A program made the translations under genes and the position numbers. Of a stretch of DNA of 64,000 nucleotides, positions 12,210 through 26,400 are shown in pieces. A model generated the notes under the pieces. That model had not been told where the DNA came from, searched no databases, and was given only the letters and a program-made list of their open reading frames with translations. Origin of the DNA: Sthenelais limicola (lineage: Eukaryota > Annelida > Polychaeta > Phyllodocida > Sigalionidae); the NCBI GenBank assembly GCA_942159475.1, contig OW804096.1, positions 14,805,871 to 14,869,870 on the forward strand, read 5' to 3'. Position 1 is the first letter of the stretch. Each line of letters starts with the position of its first letter.

Positions 12210-12610
12210 TCAATACTAGCTATCATACTCCTCCTCCTATTTATCCTCTTCTCTCCATCTCCTTCTTTCTCCTCGTCCCCCTTTCCTCCTCTTCCCTATC
12301 TTTTCTTCCTTCTTTGAAATCCCCTCTACGTCTGCTTCGACTCATGTCTTTCCCTTCTCCTCATTTCTATCTCTTTTCTTCTTGTCTTCCTCAGTCCAAC
12401 GAGAGTAAATATGAAGTTCAGTCTCGTTCCTCCTCTTCCTCCTCTTCCTCCTCTTCTGTCTTCCCACTGTTTCCTTCTCTGCATTGGCCATCCCCGCACC
12501 TGCCTCTTACTGTCTTTCAATTCCTTTTTCTTATTCTTCCTTCTCCTTCTCTTCCTATCTACCTTTCTATCGTGCACCTCCTCCTCCTCCTTCTCCCCCT
12601 CCTCTCGCTC
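12210..12610 (+). repeat. Polypyrimidine tract
   Basis: About 400 bp of TCC/TTC-rich sequence with almost no purine runs. It yields several overlapping frames rich in Ser/Leu/Pro on one strand and Arg/Lys on the other. These are compositional artefacts and not genes. Confidence 0.75.
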
Positions 12611-12613
12611 CGA

Positions 12614-12731
12614 AATGTCATTATTATCTTGTTAGGACTCCGACTTCAGGGTCCAGGAAAGCCATTAGAGCAGTAGGAGCCCAATCACTGACATACCATT
12701 CTTATCTGATATGAGAGGCCCTGAGCCTAGA
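12614..12731 (+). mobile_element. 3' part of a TCTAGGCCCAAA-family element
   Basis: Shares CCAATCACTGACATACCATT and TTATCTGAT with the copies at 5,550 and 11,292 and ends in the terminal CTAGA. Its left half is replaced by, or lost in, the adjoining pyrimidine tract. Confidence 0.6.
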
Positions 12732-13824
12732 CTGGAGACCTTTGAATCATCATTCTGCAAACTTATTAATGGGCAATTCTCATTTAAAAACTAAAATTAT
12801 TTCTTTCCGATGCAGAATGCACTGGTTATTATTAGAACTTAGACTCTACCTGGTAATTTATGCATAATATTCGTCATCATATGGCGATAAATCCCACAAC
12901 TTTAACATTTCAACGTTTCAAACTTCATTAATAATAATATAATTAATAATAATAACACAATATTATTTTACTTGTTTCATAAGTTTCACACAATTAAAGG
13001 AGATGTCCTTCTGGACTTTAATCCAGATCTTCAAGGACATCGACGAAAAGCTAAAAGCTAAAATATCTATATTACAAGTCTTACATGTGTATATAGTCAT
13101 TACTCAATTAATTTTCATGAGTGTATAATAAAGTCCGAATTTATATAATTTTATTTATTTAACTTTAACAGGTGGTTTTTATTGTATTTTAAAGCTACAT
13201 CTCAGTATATATTACAAAACAAGCCATGAGTACCATACATACAACACAGATCTATAAAATTCCACTCATTAACATCCCATGACAGGTCATATGACTTATG
13301 GGCATGGGCAAAAAGCAGGAGGAGGAGGCTGAGGAGAGGACATACATAACCGAGTTGTCCTGTACCGTTTCATCATTCATAGCTTCAAGCTCCAAACACA
13401 TCACACTCTCCCACTGTGTGTAAATTGTACTACAAGTAGAAATTATCACAACAAGGAGTTCACCTGTAATTATACCATCTGTAACTATAACATCTATAGG
13501 ATTAATTGGACATCTCAAGAATGGCTTTCTTAAAGGGTAAAGATACTGAAAGACAGATTTCACCTTGACTCCTTGCTGTTCGTATAGAATATAATACAGG
13601 TTAATTTATTCGTTGTCAAGTGGAGTTTATGTGTGCTCTCTCAATGAGGACTTATCAAGGAAGCATGGATGATACGACATATACGACGATATATCATGTC
13701 AAAATAGGATATAATGGTCTTCTGATGGAAATATATGATCCACTTGTATGTATGTGACTAATACAGACCTACCTATAGTATTCTACTGTAAAGCAAGACT
13801 AGTTACAATAGCCACATATTAAAG
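12732..13824. other. Non-coding with one small hairpin
   Basis: GATGTCCTT ... AAGGACATC (about 13,002-13,042), with inner CTGGA/TCCAG, is a short near-perfect hairpin. It is too short for a confident RNA call. A 103-codon minus-strand frame (13,252-13,563) has no recognisable domain. Confidence 0.4.
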
Positions 13825-14065
13825 CCTGAACCAACAAGTCGTTTTTGGAGACAGCCTTTAAACTCACTACACGTTAAAGCAGTGCTAAACAACTAAACCG
13901 TTTTGGGGCATAGCTTTAACCAATTGAACCATTTTCAGAGACAACCCACACCAACAGAACCATTCTGGGAGCCAACTCTAACCAACAAATACGTTTTCAG
14001 AAACAAACCTTCCATGCAGCCAGACTATCTTGGGGGATGACCTCAATCAAAGAAACCATTTTTAA
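13825..14065 (+). repeat. Degenerate tandem repeat, ~35-45 bp unit
   Basis: Diverged units centre on AACCAACAGAACCATT followed by GGGAGCCAACTC or similar (for example AACTAAACCGTTTTGGGG, AATTGAACCATTTTCAGAG). A late unit recurs near 14,255. Confidence 0.5.
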
Positions 14066-14383
14066 AGCTGCATTCTAAGACATTATGACTTTAAAGAATT
14101 CTGACCAAATGTACTCATATCATGACCTATAAGAGTGAAGTTATCAATATTCTGCTGTTGTTATATGGTCAACAATTTAATTCCAATTAATTTGAAGTCA
14201 AACGTGGTGAGCGATAATAGATGAAGTTGAGAACACAACTTTCAGACAGCTCCAAATAACAGAACCGTTCCAAGACACACCTTAAAAAAACAAAATAACT
14301 TTTGAGGACACCCCAACATGCTTCTTACAGAAACTCCCTTGCGGTTCATTTACGGCTTGCACAATAATCTGTCGCGGAGGAGA

Positions 14384-14494
14384 ATGGTGAAAACTAAGTT
14401 ATTCTGTGTCTGGTTAATCAGCAGGCGGCAGAGGATGTTAATTAACTGTATTTCTGTCTTTATTATTGGATATTATCTAACCTCATGGCTGCTG
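14384..14494 (+). CDS. Exon 1: signal anchor
   Basis: 37 codons from ATG to a strong donor CTG|GTAAGTAAT, phase 0. The cytosolic tail (residues 1-18) is basic. Residues 19-37 (LINCISVFIIGYYLTSWLL) form the single membrane segment. An in-frame ATG at 14,318 would add 22 residues. I prefer 14,384 because it gives the usual short tail of type II Golgi proteins, but I cannot exclude the longer form. Confidence 0.65.
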
Positions 14495-17400
14495 GTAAGT
14501 AATAGGCTACAGTTTGTTTCTTATTTTAGGGTATTGTTGCATTTTTATGAGCTGTTTAGTTCAGTATACTATACTGTCTATTGTTGTATGGTGTTTGACT
14601 ACACTGTTTAGTTCAGATCCAATAGCTTGTCTGCCACTAACTCCTGGAGTAGTATACTACCATCTATTGTTGTATGATGTTTTACCAGACTGTTGTGTCC
14701 AACCCCTATAGCTGGTCTTCCTGAGCTAGTACGCTACCATCTATTGCTGTATTGGAAATATGTTTATACATAAATACCATGCAGACTTTTATTTCGTCGG
14801 TCTATGATATATGCAGCAACTTAACAGATTCTACAATTGAACAGATTCTATAATATCAGAAAATACCTTGTGCCAAATTGACACCAAACATCTTGAAATG
14901 GCGAGCATGCAAGTAAACACTTCATACCAACCGCATTGTAATTTAGCAGCAGTTGCGATTTTATAGATGCAGGTGTAACAAATGATCATTAAAGACCATA
15001 ATTTCATGTTATCCTATTTTTAAACTAAAAAAAGATTAAATCATATGAAGTCATTAATTAATTATTTCACTATTACCATTCATTGTTGCTGCTGTACTGG
15101 TTCTGCAGGTGGCAAGGGTAGGCGACAATTATCAAAATGATATTGATATTTGTCGCAGACATTTCAGCTACTTACTTGTTCTTTTTAGTAAATCTTACCC
15201 TCTTATTTGATGTGATTTGAAAATTGTTTATTCATCACCAAGGATACAGAAATTAAGAAATTAATGTGAGGAAAAGGTCGACAAGCTGATGGAATATGGC
15301 GCTTCCAAGATCGGGTGTGAACTCTCTCTAGGGGGCGAAAGGAGGTAGAAATAGCGTGACCACTGCTTGCGTTGACGATATGGGTCAGATTTTCAGAGAA
15401 TGTACAATTGGCAGCTCTACACATTTAGCAAATTCTCCTATATTAGGCTGAAAAATGATGAATTTTGGGTATATCTGAGTATATTTGGTATTGCATTGAT
15501 TTAAAGTATCAGTTCTGTTATGTTAAACTGCATTTCGAAGCTCATTTTTGTCTTAAATGTGGGTTATTTGAGAGGATTGGTGAAGGCGAATTGTACATTT
15601 TCTGAAAATCTGACCCATATAATCACTTCCGCCGGCTTATGCACCACTCACCTCCTTTTGTTAATGCTTTCATGGAGGTCAACGCTTTAATCGGATATTA
15701 TCCATAGTTACCTTAGCTTGTCTAGCATAATCAGAGCATGTTAATTCCAAACTCTGTAGAAATTTATTAATTCCAACGAAAGTAGCCAGTAACTTTGCAC
15801 CATGTTGCGTATTTCTTAGCTACGGAACCGGAAGTGTAGATGCCACTAGTGCCGCGATGGAAATTGTTTTTTCCTACCTCTTTTACATGCGAACACCCAA
15901 TCTCGGAAGCGACGTATCAAATTCCATGTATTCCTGCTATTACCTTTAAGACATCATTTTCCAATACATTATTATTTGACGATGTGTCATTTTCCCAGTA
16001 ATGGTTTAATTGCGAAATACATTCGACATACAACGTGAAAACATGGCCTACCATTTTATATATCGCAATAACATGAAATATTTTAGTAATTCTGGAATTT
16101 GAAAAGCTCCAATATAGACTCATACATGTATGGGTCAGATCTTCAGAAAATGTACAATTGGCAGCTGTACACATTTAGTAAATTCTGCTAAATTAGGCTG
16201 CAATTTTGTAAATACTAGGTCAATTCGAGTATAATCGGCATTGCATTGATTCTAGCAATCTGTTTGGTTAGGTTGAACTGTATTTTGAACTTTATTTTCG
16301 TCTGAAATGTGGGTTATTTGAGAGGATTGTTGAAGTTGAATTCTACATTTTCTGAAAATCTGACCCATATGTATATTTCTACTTGCTCCAGGACAGCCGA
16401 ATGAGAAGTTATCCAGTCAAAGTTATCCACTCGTCCAAGAAAGAAATAGAGGTGAGAGACCTGTCTTTATAAATACAATCAATAATCAATTATAACTTGT
16501 TAAGTTTCAGAGTTCCCACAAACTCCCCTTATTGATGTTCATTTTACAGTAACAATTTACGCCTTTAAGAAGAAAGCACTCTTTCATTAAAGTTCCATTT
16601 TGTTTTAAATTTTACCTACCCAATCATCCAATTTCTATCGATTTTGAAACAATAAAAGAAAATCATGACCTACCCAACCGACCGATTGGTGAAGCAGTGG
16701 CAAAATAGTATAACACATGTAAAATTTAAATTACTTTATCTGATATTTGGGTTCATAGATGACCTCTGAACTGGGTCAAATATTTGACAGCCTCCGGTGT
16801 TACATAATCGGTAGCATTCTATACTATATTTTATTTAATATAATAACAGGAGATTACTTACAATTAAGCCCTAAAACGTTATCTTGAGTGGGCGGCATGT
16901 TATCTCACCTTATCAGAAATAGAAATGTAAAAACTCATAGGCATATGCCATCATTCTTTATCTATTTTATTTCATCCATTCTTTCATCCCCAAATCTTAG
17001 ATATAGATCTGTATATTGTATATTTAAACCTAATTGATTCTAACAATCTGTTTGGTTAGGTTGAACTGAATTTTGAACATTATTTTCTTCTGAAATTTGG
17101 GTTATTTGAGAAGATTGGTGAAGTTGAATTGTACATTTTCTGAAAATCTGACCCATATAGGCCGGGTAGTTGATCCAATAATAATGGGAACAGTATGTAG
17201 ATGAGGTTGACCTCACATACTATGACAATGACCTCACTGTTTCTAATTGTGTTGTAGTTTCTCATCCATTCAAGGAAATAGAGATAATGGCAACATCAAA
17301 GCTATATATGCTAAACTTCCGGAAATTGAATTAGTTTCTCAATTGCCTTTTGAATATTGATGTCTGTTTGGGTTCATGTCCTATTTATATTTGATTTGTT

Positions 17401-20400
17401 TTAATTAAAGTAAGGTGAATGGAAGTAGAAGTGTAAATGATCAGTAATCAATAATGATTGAGAGGGATGATACTGAGGGATGTATGTGTATGTAATGGCT
17501 TTCGTATGTGATGTGTTTCAGTAAAATGAGTCACAAGTCGCTAAATTGATATTTTTCAAAGTGTTTTTTCCACAAGATCTCTTTGTTGATAAATGTTCTG
17601 ATTGTTAGAAGGTTTAGCACTTATAGTCATATGAATCCATGTAACAAATTTCGGGACATTGTATTAAATATATCCTTGCGTTTTGAAGACCTTTGTATGG
17701 AGTATAGTTAGTTACTTTACTGATAATTACCCATCCAGAAACATTGCAAACTTTACTTTACAAAAATAGAAATATCGAACTTAAAATATAGAAATACTTA
17801 TTAGGTGTCATAGTGTTTATTATCATTGGAATCACCTTGATCTCATCTTTTCAAATATGGTGATATCTCAAAAGCCATATTTTGCGACTTATGACTCATT
17901 TTCCTAAAACGTTCCTTTATTCTGAGTACTGTAGAATGGAAGATTCAACTGAAGAAAATGAAGAAAGCTTTTTCATGAATTCATGGCTTTTTCTAGAATA
18001 TGTATAATTTTTTTTTTTTTTTTTTTTTTTAATTTTTTTTTTCTGATCTACAGGGGAAATCTGGATCAAATGGGATTAATAGTGCAATTACTTGGCTTAT
18101 CATACACTTATCTAGCCAGTGTTATCCGTACATTTTCGATTCCAAAAGGATTCCCAAAGTTTAAGAAGATAATAGAGAGTCAGACTGAAAAGAATGAGAT
18201 TTTGGCGGGTCCTCTAAATAATTATTTTGGGGGATAATGAAGTTTTACACCAAGAAAAATAGGTCAAAATCCTTTAATACACTATTGGGTGATCTTTGGA
18301 TGAGTCTAGAATGAATAGACTACTAAATATTTATTTATACATTTTATTTTCTACAGAAATTAGCTGAGAATGCAGCTTTTATAGATTCATACATTTAAAT
18401 GTGATTTTAACCTTCTGTAAAATCCAGGTGATCCTGGTATCAAGATCTTCGAATTGGTGCCATATTTTGATGTAAGAATTAGTTGAATTGTTTATGGCAA
18501 ACAGTAGCCCAAGACCAGATCCTTACTTTTGGTTTGCTTTGGAAACATTTTTTATTCAACTAAAGAGTACAAGTTTGTGCATAGCATTGTGATTCATATA
18601 TTCGTCTGTAACCGACCCCTCCCCCCCCCCACGGGCTTAATTCACACATATATAAACTTATGTACTCTTATTTCATGTAAATGTATCAATATAAATTTCA
18701 AATACTTTTTAGTTTAATATTGGGCAACGTGTTTCTGCAAGTATTCAACATAATAGATTCAATGCATTAAATATGTTCATTTTAATTCAAATCAAAGTCA
18801 CCAAGTCAATCATTATACGTCTTGATTTACATAAATTTTAGTGGGCGGATGAGCAATTGCCTATTTAAATTAAAATTTGCCAGCAATAGCTAGCTAGATG
18901 ATGGAGAAAGTTGAGAGATAGTTCAAATTAGATTTCCAATGGTTTTAATTAATATCTTTTTCCAAATAACTTTCTCCAAAGTTTCTCAAAAATAACCTAA
19001 AATCAGATCCAATTTAAATAATACCCATGTAAGAAAGACAAAGGTTCAAGCAAAAGTGTATAATAAAAATAGGACAAGGTCTCTTTACCATAACCCTAAA
19101 TCGGAAGTTGTTTTTCCTCTTTTCAGATATTGTATCGCACAAATGATTATTTCGATGTTCCACGATTTTGACTTGATTAATAAAATGTCTCTTGAATAAA
19201 GATCCGATGTTGGACAAAAAGAAAATAATATTATAATTTGGCACTGGATTCCTTAACAGGGAAGGGAGAAGCTAGAGGGAAGGGGGGGAAAGGCCAGATG
19301 CTTTGGTCAATTAAGTGTCCTTAAACGTCGGCTGCTGATCTCTTAATGGTATGTGGTAAAAGATATTCTGAGGATTAAAGCTAAAAGAGGAGGAACTTTC
19401 CCCCAAATTCGGTCAAGGGAGGTGAGCCAACCCCATGGCCCAGCTGGGTTTTTATGAGGATGTTAACTGATTAACAGGGACTAATGGAATACCTTCTTCC
19501 ACACATCAACATCAGAGAGAAATCACCGTTGTTTAATTATCCTGTCATAAACTATACCCATGTATTTGCAGGATATAAGGAATGACAGCTACGCCCTGTT
19601 CTACACCTCCCCAGGCTACCCTGACCTCAAGGGCAGAACATTCAGCACCACCAAGCAGACATTGAGAGAACTAATGGTGTTGGCGTCTGATTACGTCACC
19701 ATGTCTGACCAGGTGGCGCAGGAGTTTGTCTTTGCTACTGGCGCCAGTGTGGCCTTCTTTGACATGGTGAAGGAGGCCATTGCCTCCAAACAGAAGCACC
19801 GGCCCCATGATCTCATGTATGTGTACGATCTGGGCCTTAGTAGTTCACAAGTGCATGAGGTAAGTGAGACAAAAATGGCGTCCATCTTTTATCATGTTAC
19901 GCAATTATTATGGATGTACTTTAAGGGTCAGTCAACAGGTTCATGGTCACTTTAAGGAACACCCAACACCCAACACCCAACACCCAGACATTTCCTTCGA
20001 TCTGACCTTGGGAGAAAGAATCAATGGGTAGCATTTGTGGCAAGTCAACAAGAGACCACTCCATCAACTTTCTTTTTAGCAGCAATTAGGAGACTTGTTT
20101 ACTATGTTTATTGCATGTTCATTTCAAGATTTGTAACGCTACCTTGTGACGTAGGCAAACAGTGGCGCCTTGGAGTGTTAAACTGTGGAACTACTTTTTC
20201 CCCTCCTTTAGATGGTTAAAACTCACTAAATGTTAGGTTAAATTAAGTAAAACTGGGGTGGTTACATTTGAATAATAGCAGTAGAAGTTGATTTTCTCAT
20301 AATATTTTGGGATTTACTGACCCTTTAAAGTGCTGAACCTCCTGAGCTGTGTGTGGAGAATAAAGGATGTTAACTGGCAAGGACCAAGGGCCTGGGTTAT

Positions 20401-23400
20401 AGTCATATGTTCGTTATTTAGTTCACTACTAACCACCATTCACTAAGTTAACCAAATTGTAGAAAATAGACTAAATATCAAAGGTCGGGGAGGGTGGCAA
20501 ATCCAAGGGCAACTCTACATTGTGATTTACATTCTAAGTACCTTGCTAAAATTCTGAATTGAATAACCATGAATGAGGCACCAGTAATACCGCCTTGATT
20601 ATTATCAATATTCCAGATTATTATTATTAATTAGCTATCTTATTAATTCATCGCTTTAACTAATAAGTAGAAGAAAGGTCAGAATGGGAAACATCGACCA
20701 ATCAGCGAGGATCAATAACCAATAGTATAAGATCAAGAATACAATAGTGTTCAGTCTGGAACCCATGATTTCTCTAGACTCATTCTTTTCTCCTTAATAA
20801 TATTCCTACAATATTCAAATTGATATCTCAAATCATCCTTTAACAGTCTAAATATTGGCATAGATAAAATTGTCACACAAATCTAAAAAACAGAATCTCA
20901 GTGTCATGAAGGGATCCTGCATCGAAGTCAAATAAAGGATTATGACTTGATATTGAAGGGGCTGCTGGTGCACTGTTTGGTACATATTTTGAAAATAATC
21001 TTTTGAAAAGACTCAAGTAACTTTGGCTAATACTAAGTTCATTGAGGTTATCCATGAAGATCTAATTGGGTTGTGTGAACTGGGACTTTAACAAAAGGAA
21101 GATGTTTTGGTTATAAACCATGAACAAATGATCAACATCATTTCATACTGTATCAAGGTTACTTTGCATAAGTTGGAAGACACTGAAAGTGAATTAACTA
21201 GAATTTTTCTATTTTGACCCAAATTTCTAAACGAAACTCTTCCAATATTGTCCTCATACTTCAGGGGATGCACTTTAAAAATTAGAACCTACCTGCTTTT
21301 TCTCACATCTTTTTTTTTATCAGCCTTTGAATTAATGCAGAGGAATGGAAATAAGTAGTCCAAACATATTCACCTTTTTTCAAACTTACAAACATTCATG
21401 CATACTGTATGTATTTTAGGGATAATTATTTTGCTGGTCCAATTTCTTTTTTTGAGGGCACACTATCTAACCAAATATGACCAGATTTGAACCGTTTTCA
21501 AATCTGGTATTGCTGATGCAATATAAAACTAGCTCTCAGGGATTTGTCTGCAAACTCATTTAGCTGGTAGTTCCAAATATTTACGCTGGTGACTAATGGA
21601 GTTTTGTGATAAATACCTAGTTTACATGTTGTCTATACTATTTTACGACTTCACAACCCTAACATGCAGAGTATTTTATGAGAAGTAATGTTGAATTCCT
21701 TTTAGCAGGTTGTTGATACCATGTTTAATGACCAAAATTAATGGATATCCTGTGGCTATCATGTTTTATGATTTTCAGATAAAATCCATGTGTAATATCA
21801 AGTATAGGAAGTTTGGATATGACCTATATCCCCCACATGTGAAGAAGAAGATTAATTATGCCTGGAAACCTCTCATTATTGCGGTAAATAAGTTTTTATT
21901 GCTGTGGGAATTTGTGATGTATTATAGAAAAATGAGCCATAAGTCGCAAAATATTTTTCAGTTTTATTTACAAGAGCTCTTTTGGGGAACAGTCTCATTT
22001 TGGGGATACTAGTAATTGGTCACCTAGAAATATTATGACTCATATCTCTGTAACACATCACATATGGCTTGGCTGTTTCCATCGTTTTAATACCCTATTA
22101 ACAGCCAATAACTATTGACAGCCAATAAACATGTTAACTGTATCAATTATTCAAAGAAGAAACAATTTCCAAAACCCAAACTGCTATGAAAGAGCATCTC
22201 CCTTGTAACTCCCTAAACAGCATCATATTATGTTACAAGATTCTATTTGTGGATAGGCCACAATGAGGGCTTCCATAATCATATTCCAAAATCTGCTCTT
22301 TTTTGATAAACGTTTATTGCAATGGGAATTTACCAATATTCAAGTTTTTTCTGAGGTGAGGGGTGATCGTTGTATACTAGGGGGCCGGATTTTTTTAATT
22401 GATGTTTCCTTCTTGGGATGGAATAAAACACTTGTGTTATGATTTCATTATGGTTTTATTGAAGCACAAGCTTTCGCCCTGGCTTGGGCTACATCAGGTG
22501 ATGTGAATATTCAAGTTAATTGCCATGACCTATTTGGTGTGACCTTAAACTACACCTTTTTAATAGCCAAACTATTAATGCCATAAATCATTTTCAATGA
22601 AATATTTATACCTGACACAATTTCTAAACATAAACTGCTAGTAGGAACTACTCTCTTATTTCATGTTATAGCACAGCATCACTTCAGGTTACAGAAATCT
22701 CTTTGTTTAAATGTTATCTGTATTTATAGGCCATCATATCATGTTACAGAAATCTCTTTGTTTAAATGTTATCTGTATTCATAGGCCATCATATCATGTT
22801 ACAGAAATCTCTTTGTTTAAATGTTATCTGTATTTATAGGCCATCATTTCATGTTACAGAAATCTCTTTGTTTAAATGTTATCTGTATAAAATTTATAGG
22901 CCATCATATCATGTTACAGAAATCTCTTTGTCTAAATGTTATTTGTATTTTATAGGCCATCATATCATGTTACAGAAATCTCTTTGTTCATATGTTATTT
23001 GTATTTAAAGGCCATAATATCATGTTACAGAAATCTCTTTGTTTATATGTTATTTGTATTTATAGACCATAATATCATGTTACAGAAATCTCTTTGTTTA
23101 AATGTTATCTGTATTTATACATTACTTTAACACTTATTATTTTAACATTTATTTAATAAAAATTTATTTCAACATTTACAATAATTTCAGGATGTATTAA
23201 CCAGACATCCAGGAGTTTTCTGGATGGATTCGTCAGTTCGCCTCACTTCCGGGAACTTCACTGTCCTCTTGCGTCAAGTACAGGAACTAGGAGCGCTCGC
23301 ACTGACATCTACTGGCCACTCTACATATGCAGCCACTCATCCCACCATGTTCAAGTACCTGCCACCAGGTATTTTGTATTTAATATTTTTATTCAGCAAA

Positions 23401-26400
23401 TAAACATTATGTAACAGTTACACTATTCTCAGAGTATGCTGTTGGATTATATATATCACAGGTCATTACAGATAAGAATAACATTAAGAGCCTAGCACAA
23501 TAGGCATTTACAATGAATAAGTAATCTAGGTATTAAAGTCAATTTTAGTCTTGGATCAGCTATTGGATAAAAAATAAAATCAAAGAGTAATAATAACCAC
23601 CCCCCGCGTTGTGTCTTATTCATATGGGTCAGATTTTCAGAAAATGTACAATTGGCAGCTGTACACATATAGTAAATTCTGCTAAATTAGGCTGCAATTT
23701 GGTCAATATTAGGTAAATTCGAGTATATTCGGCATTGCATTGATTCTAGCAATCTGTTTGGCTTGGTTAAACTATATTTTGAACATTATTTTTGTCTGAA
23801 ATTTGGGTTATTTGAGAGGATTGGTGAAGGTGAATTGTACATTTTCTGAAAATCTGACCCATATATTCCTAAAGGTGACATGGAGGCGCTGAAGAGGGAG
23901 CAGCAGTGGGAAGCTACAATACTGATCTATAAGACCCAGGATGTGATGACGCAGGTGGTCAAGTGGATGGTCATGTGTGCCCTTGAGAAGGATTGTATAG
24001 CTCCATGGTCTGCGCGGAGAGGCTGTACCTGGCATACACCTGATCACTATGGGGAGTATGGCAAGTGCCACAGGTAGGGTACAGCTATTCTTTGTTTTGT
24101 TGGGCTCTTCCTAACCATCCTAAAGAGTACAAAATGTGTCTAGCGAGGTGAGAAACGCATGGAAGAGAGTGTACAAAGATTTAGAAGAATTTATAAACAG
24201 ATTGAAACAGTAACCCTTATCCAAACATTAACAAGCTCACTTCCGAGAACTTTTCCAATTTGTAATATGACCCCCCACTTCGACTCTTCGTAGCTCTACC
24301 TTGCGTGCACTTCAATTAACCATATGTTCTTTTCCAGACAACTCCGTACTGCTTAGCATTGTAGAAGCCTAGACGGCAGGAAACCTTGAATAAAAACGTT
24401 GTGCAAAAACAAAAAAAGAACATCCTCAAGAAAGAAAAATAATCTGCTTGTCTGGAAAGAGGAAATCATCCAGATCCTAGTGCCATCAGAATGTTGTTCT
24501 AAATCTAACAAATCTGAATTAAATATTTCTTTACCGAGTTTCATACACTATTTTTTATATGCCCATATAAGAGGAAATTTATATGCCCTTATAAGGGAGT
24601 ATTGAAATGTGTTAAGCCATTAATGTTTTAATGAGAAGTAGTCGAGGCAACCAATGGTCAGTTTGTCCTCTAAAATTCAACTACAGTATATGACTTTAAA
24701 TCTTAGAGGCGCTATATCATTGGTTTGCGGTTTGAGTTTCTGTAATAACTTCCAAACTGTAGTGAATCCCTGTCTACAATCTCTCCTAATTGTGGACTTA
24801 TTGAATCTTGATTTCATGGAATTATGGTGCAGTGTTAAATCATGCCATCTTCCAGAAAACAGGCCTTGTTAAGCTTGGGATATTTATCAGCGCTCTAATG
24901 TCAATATCCATGTGTCAGGACAAACAGTTTAGAGGATTTTATCATTGCTTTTGCTGCAGGGCCCACTTTTATATTTTGGAGATCACCATAATCCTTTGTT
25001 GCAGTGGTTTCCCGTATTATCACTCACAGTCCCTTATCTTTTTTCTGGCTGATTTGATTTCGAAATCTTGTATATTTACATATAACAACTGTGAAATATT
25101 TATTACTTCAGTCTTGTTGAGACGGTTGTGACCATCGATCTGAGCACATTTTTGCGACCATTTGGGCACTTTTCTAATGAAAATATGTCATATATTAGGT
25201 ATCAGTGTAATCAGACAATTTCCATTTTGAATTACATTTATTAGAGAGTGAGTACCTGCATGAGTGCATAGTAACCCACCGGTCAGTGGACCTCTTATCT
25301 GTTTACCTGTTGTTAACCAATAGGCTAGGCAGTAATGCACACCTAGCTTTTCTTGTGATGGGACTAATAAACATAAGTGACAATTTGAACCTTCTTGTGC
25401 ACCACCATCCTTATTTCTTCCTGACTTATTAATCATAGTATAACATTCTGGTGGAGAACCAAAAGATGGTTGTATTGTATTTAAGATTTGTATTCAGCAA
25501 TTAAACATTATGTAACAGTTACACTATTCTCAGAATTTGCTGGTGTGCTTACAAAAAGGTAATAATATGTCATGACATCTATCAAAGTCATTTTATATAT
25601 ATATATATCGAAGCGAATCATTATGAATAAGAACAGTGTTAAGAGCCTCGCACATTAGGTAGTTTTAATAATAATCAGATAGAATGGTATTTAAATAATC
25701 TTAAAAATTTTATAAAATAAAAAACCAACCCCCAGTGTTGTATCTGATACAAATATTCCAAAAGGGTGGATCCTTAAGGCCAAAAAAATAGGTGTGTTTC
25801 CGATTTACCCCCCCCCCCCTACCTAGAAAACCTTACCCTACCTAAAAAAAATTTTACCATACCTGATTTTCCCCCCATCATATCATAGTATTTTTGGATT
25901 TTTTGACAAAAAAAGCTTATAAAAGCAGGAAAACGGGTTTTCCTAACCCGAAACTGTCAAAAAGCACATTTCCCATGTTCAAAACAACTATTGTTATGAA
26001 AAAGACATTTTTCTCAGTTCCTGGGAGGTGGGTGTCCAAACAAAAAAAATTAACAAAAATTTTTTATTGGCCCTACCTATGTATATGTTAAACATTCCCA
26101 ATGTTGTGATCTCTGCCAAACTGTTTTCTGTCTTTGTACAGGTATGACCAGTCAGCATTCAACATCCTAATGATGAACTACATAGGAGCAGGATCCTCCT
26201 GGAGGTACTACGCTCACTCCAGGGTGTGTAAGGTGGAGAGGTACCTCACAGGAGGAGTGGTACCCAGCTACTGCGGTTGGGAGGAGGTCAAGAAGTCTGG
26301 AGTAGTGGGAGGAGTGGGAGGAGGGGGCAATGCACAGGAGGAGGGAGAGGAAATCAAGTCGGTGGAGAACACAGACGCTGAAGCAGCAGTGCCATCTGTA

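Noticed and set aside
12197..12714. Overlapping Ser/Leu/Pro-rich and Arg/Lys-rich frames
   Set aside because: They arise from a polypyrimidine tract; no codon structure or domain.
13252..13563. 103-codon minus-strand frame
   Set aside because: No domain, splice partner or compositional signal; probably chance.
22766..23130. Two repetitive frames (80 and 64 codons)
   Set aside because: Translation of the 55-bp intronic minisatellite; the unit shifts frame at each indel.
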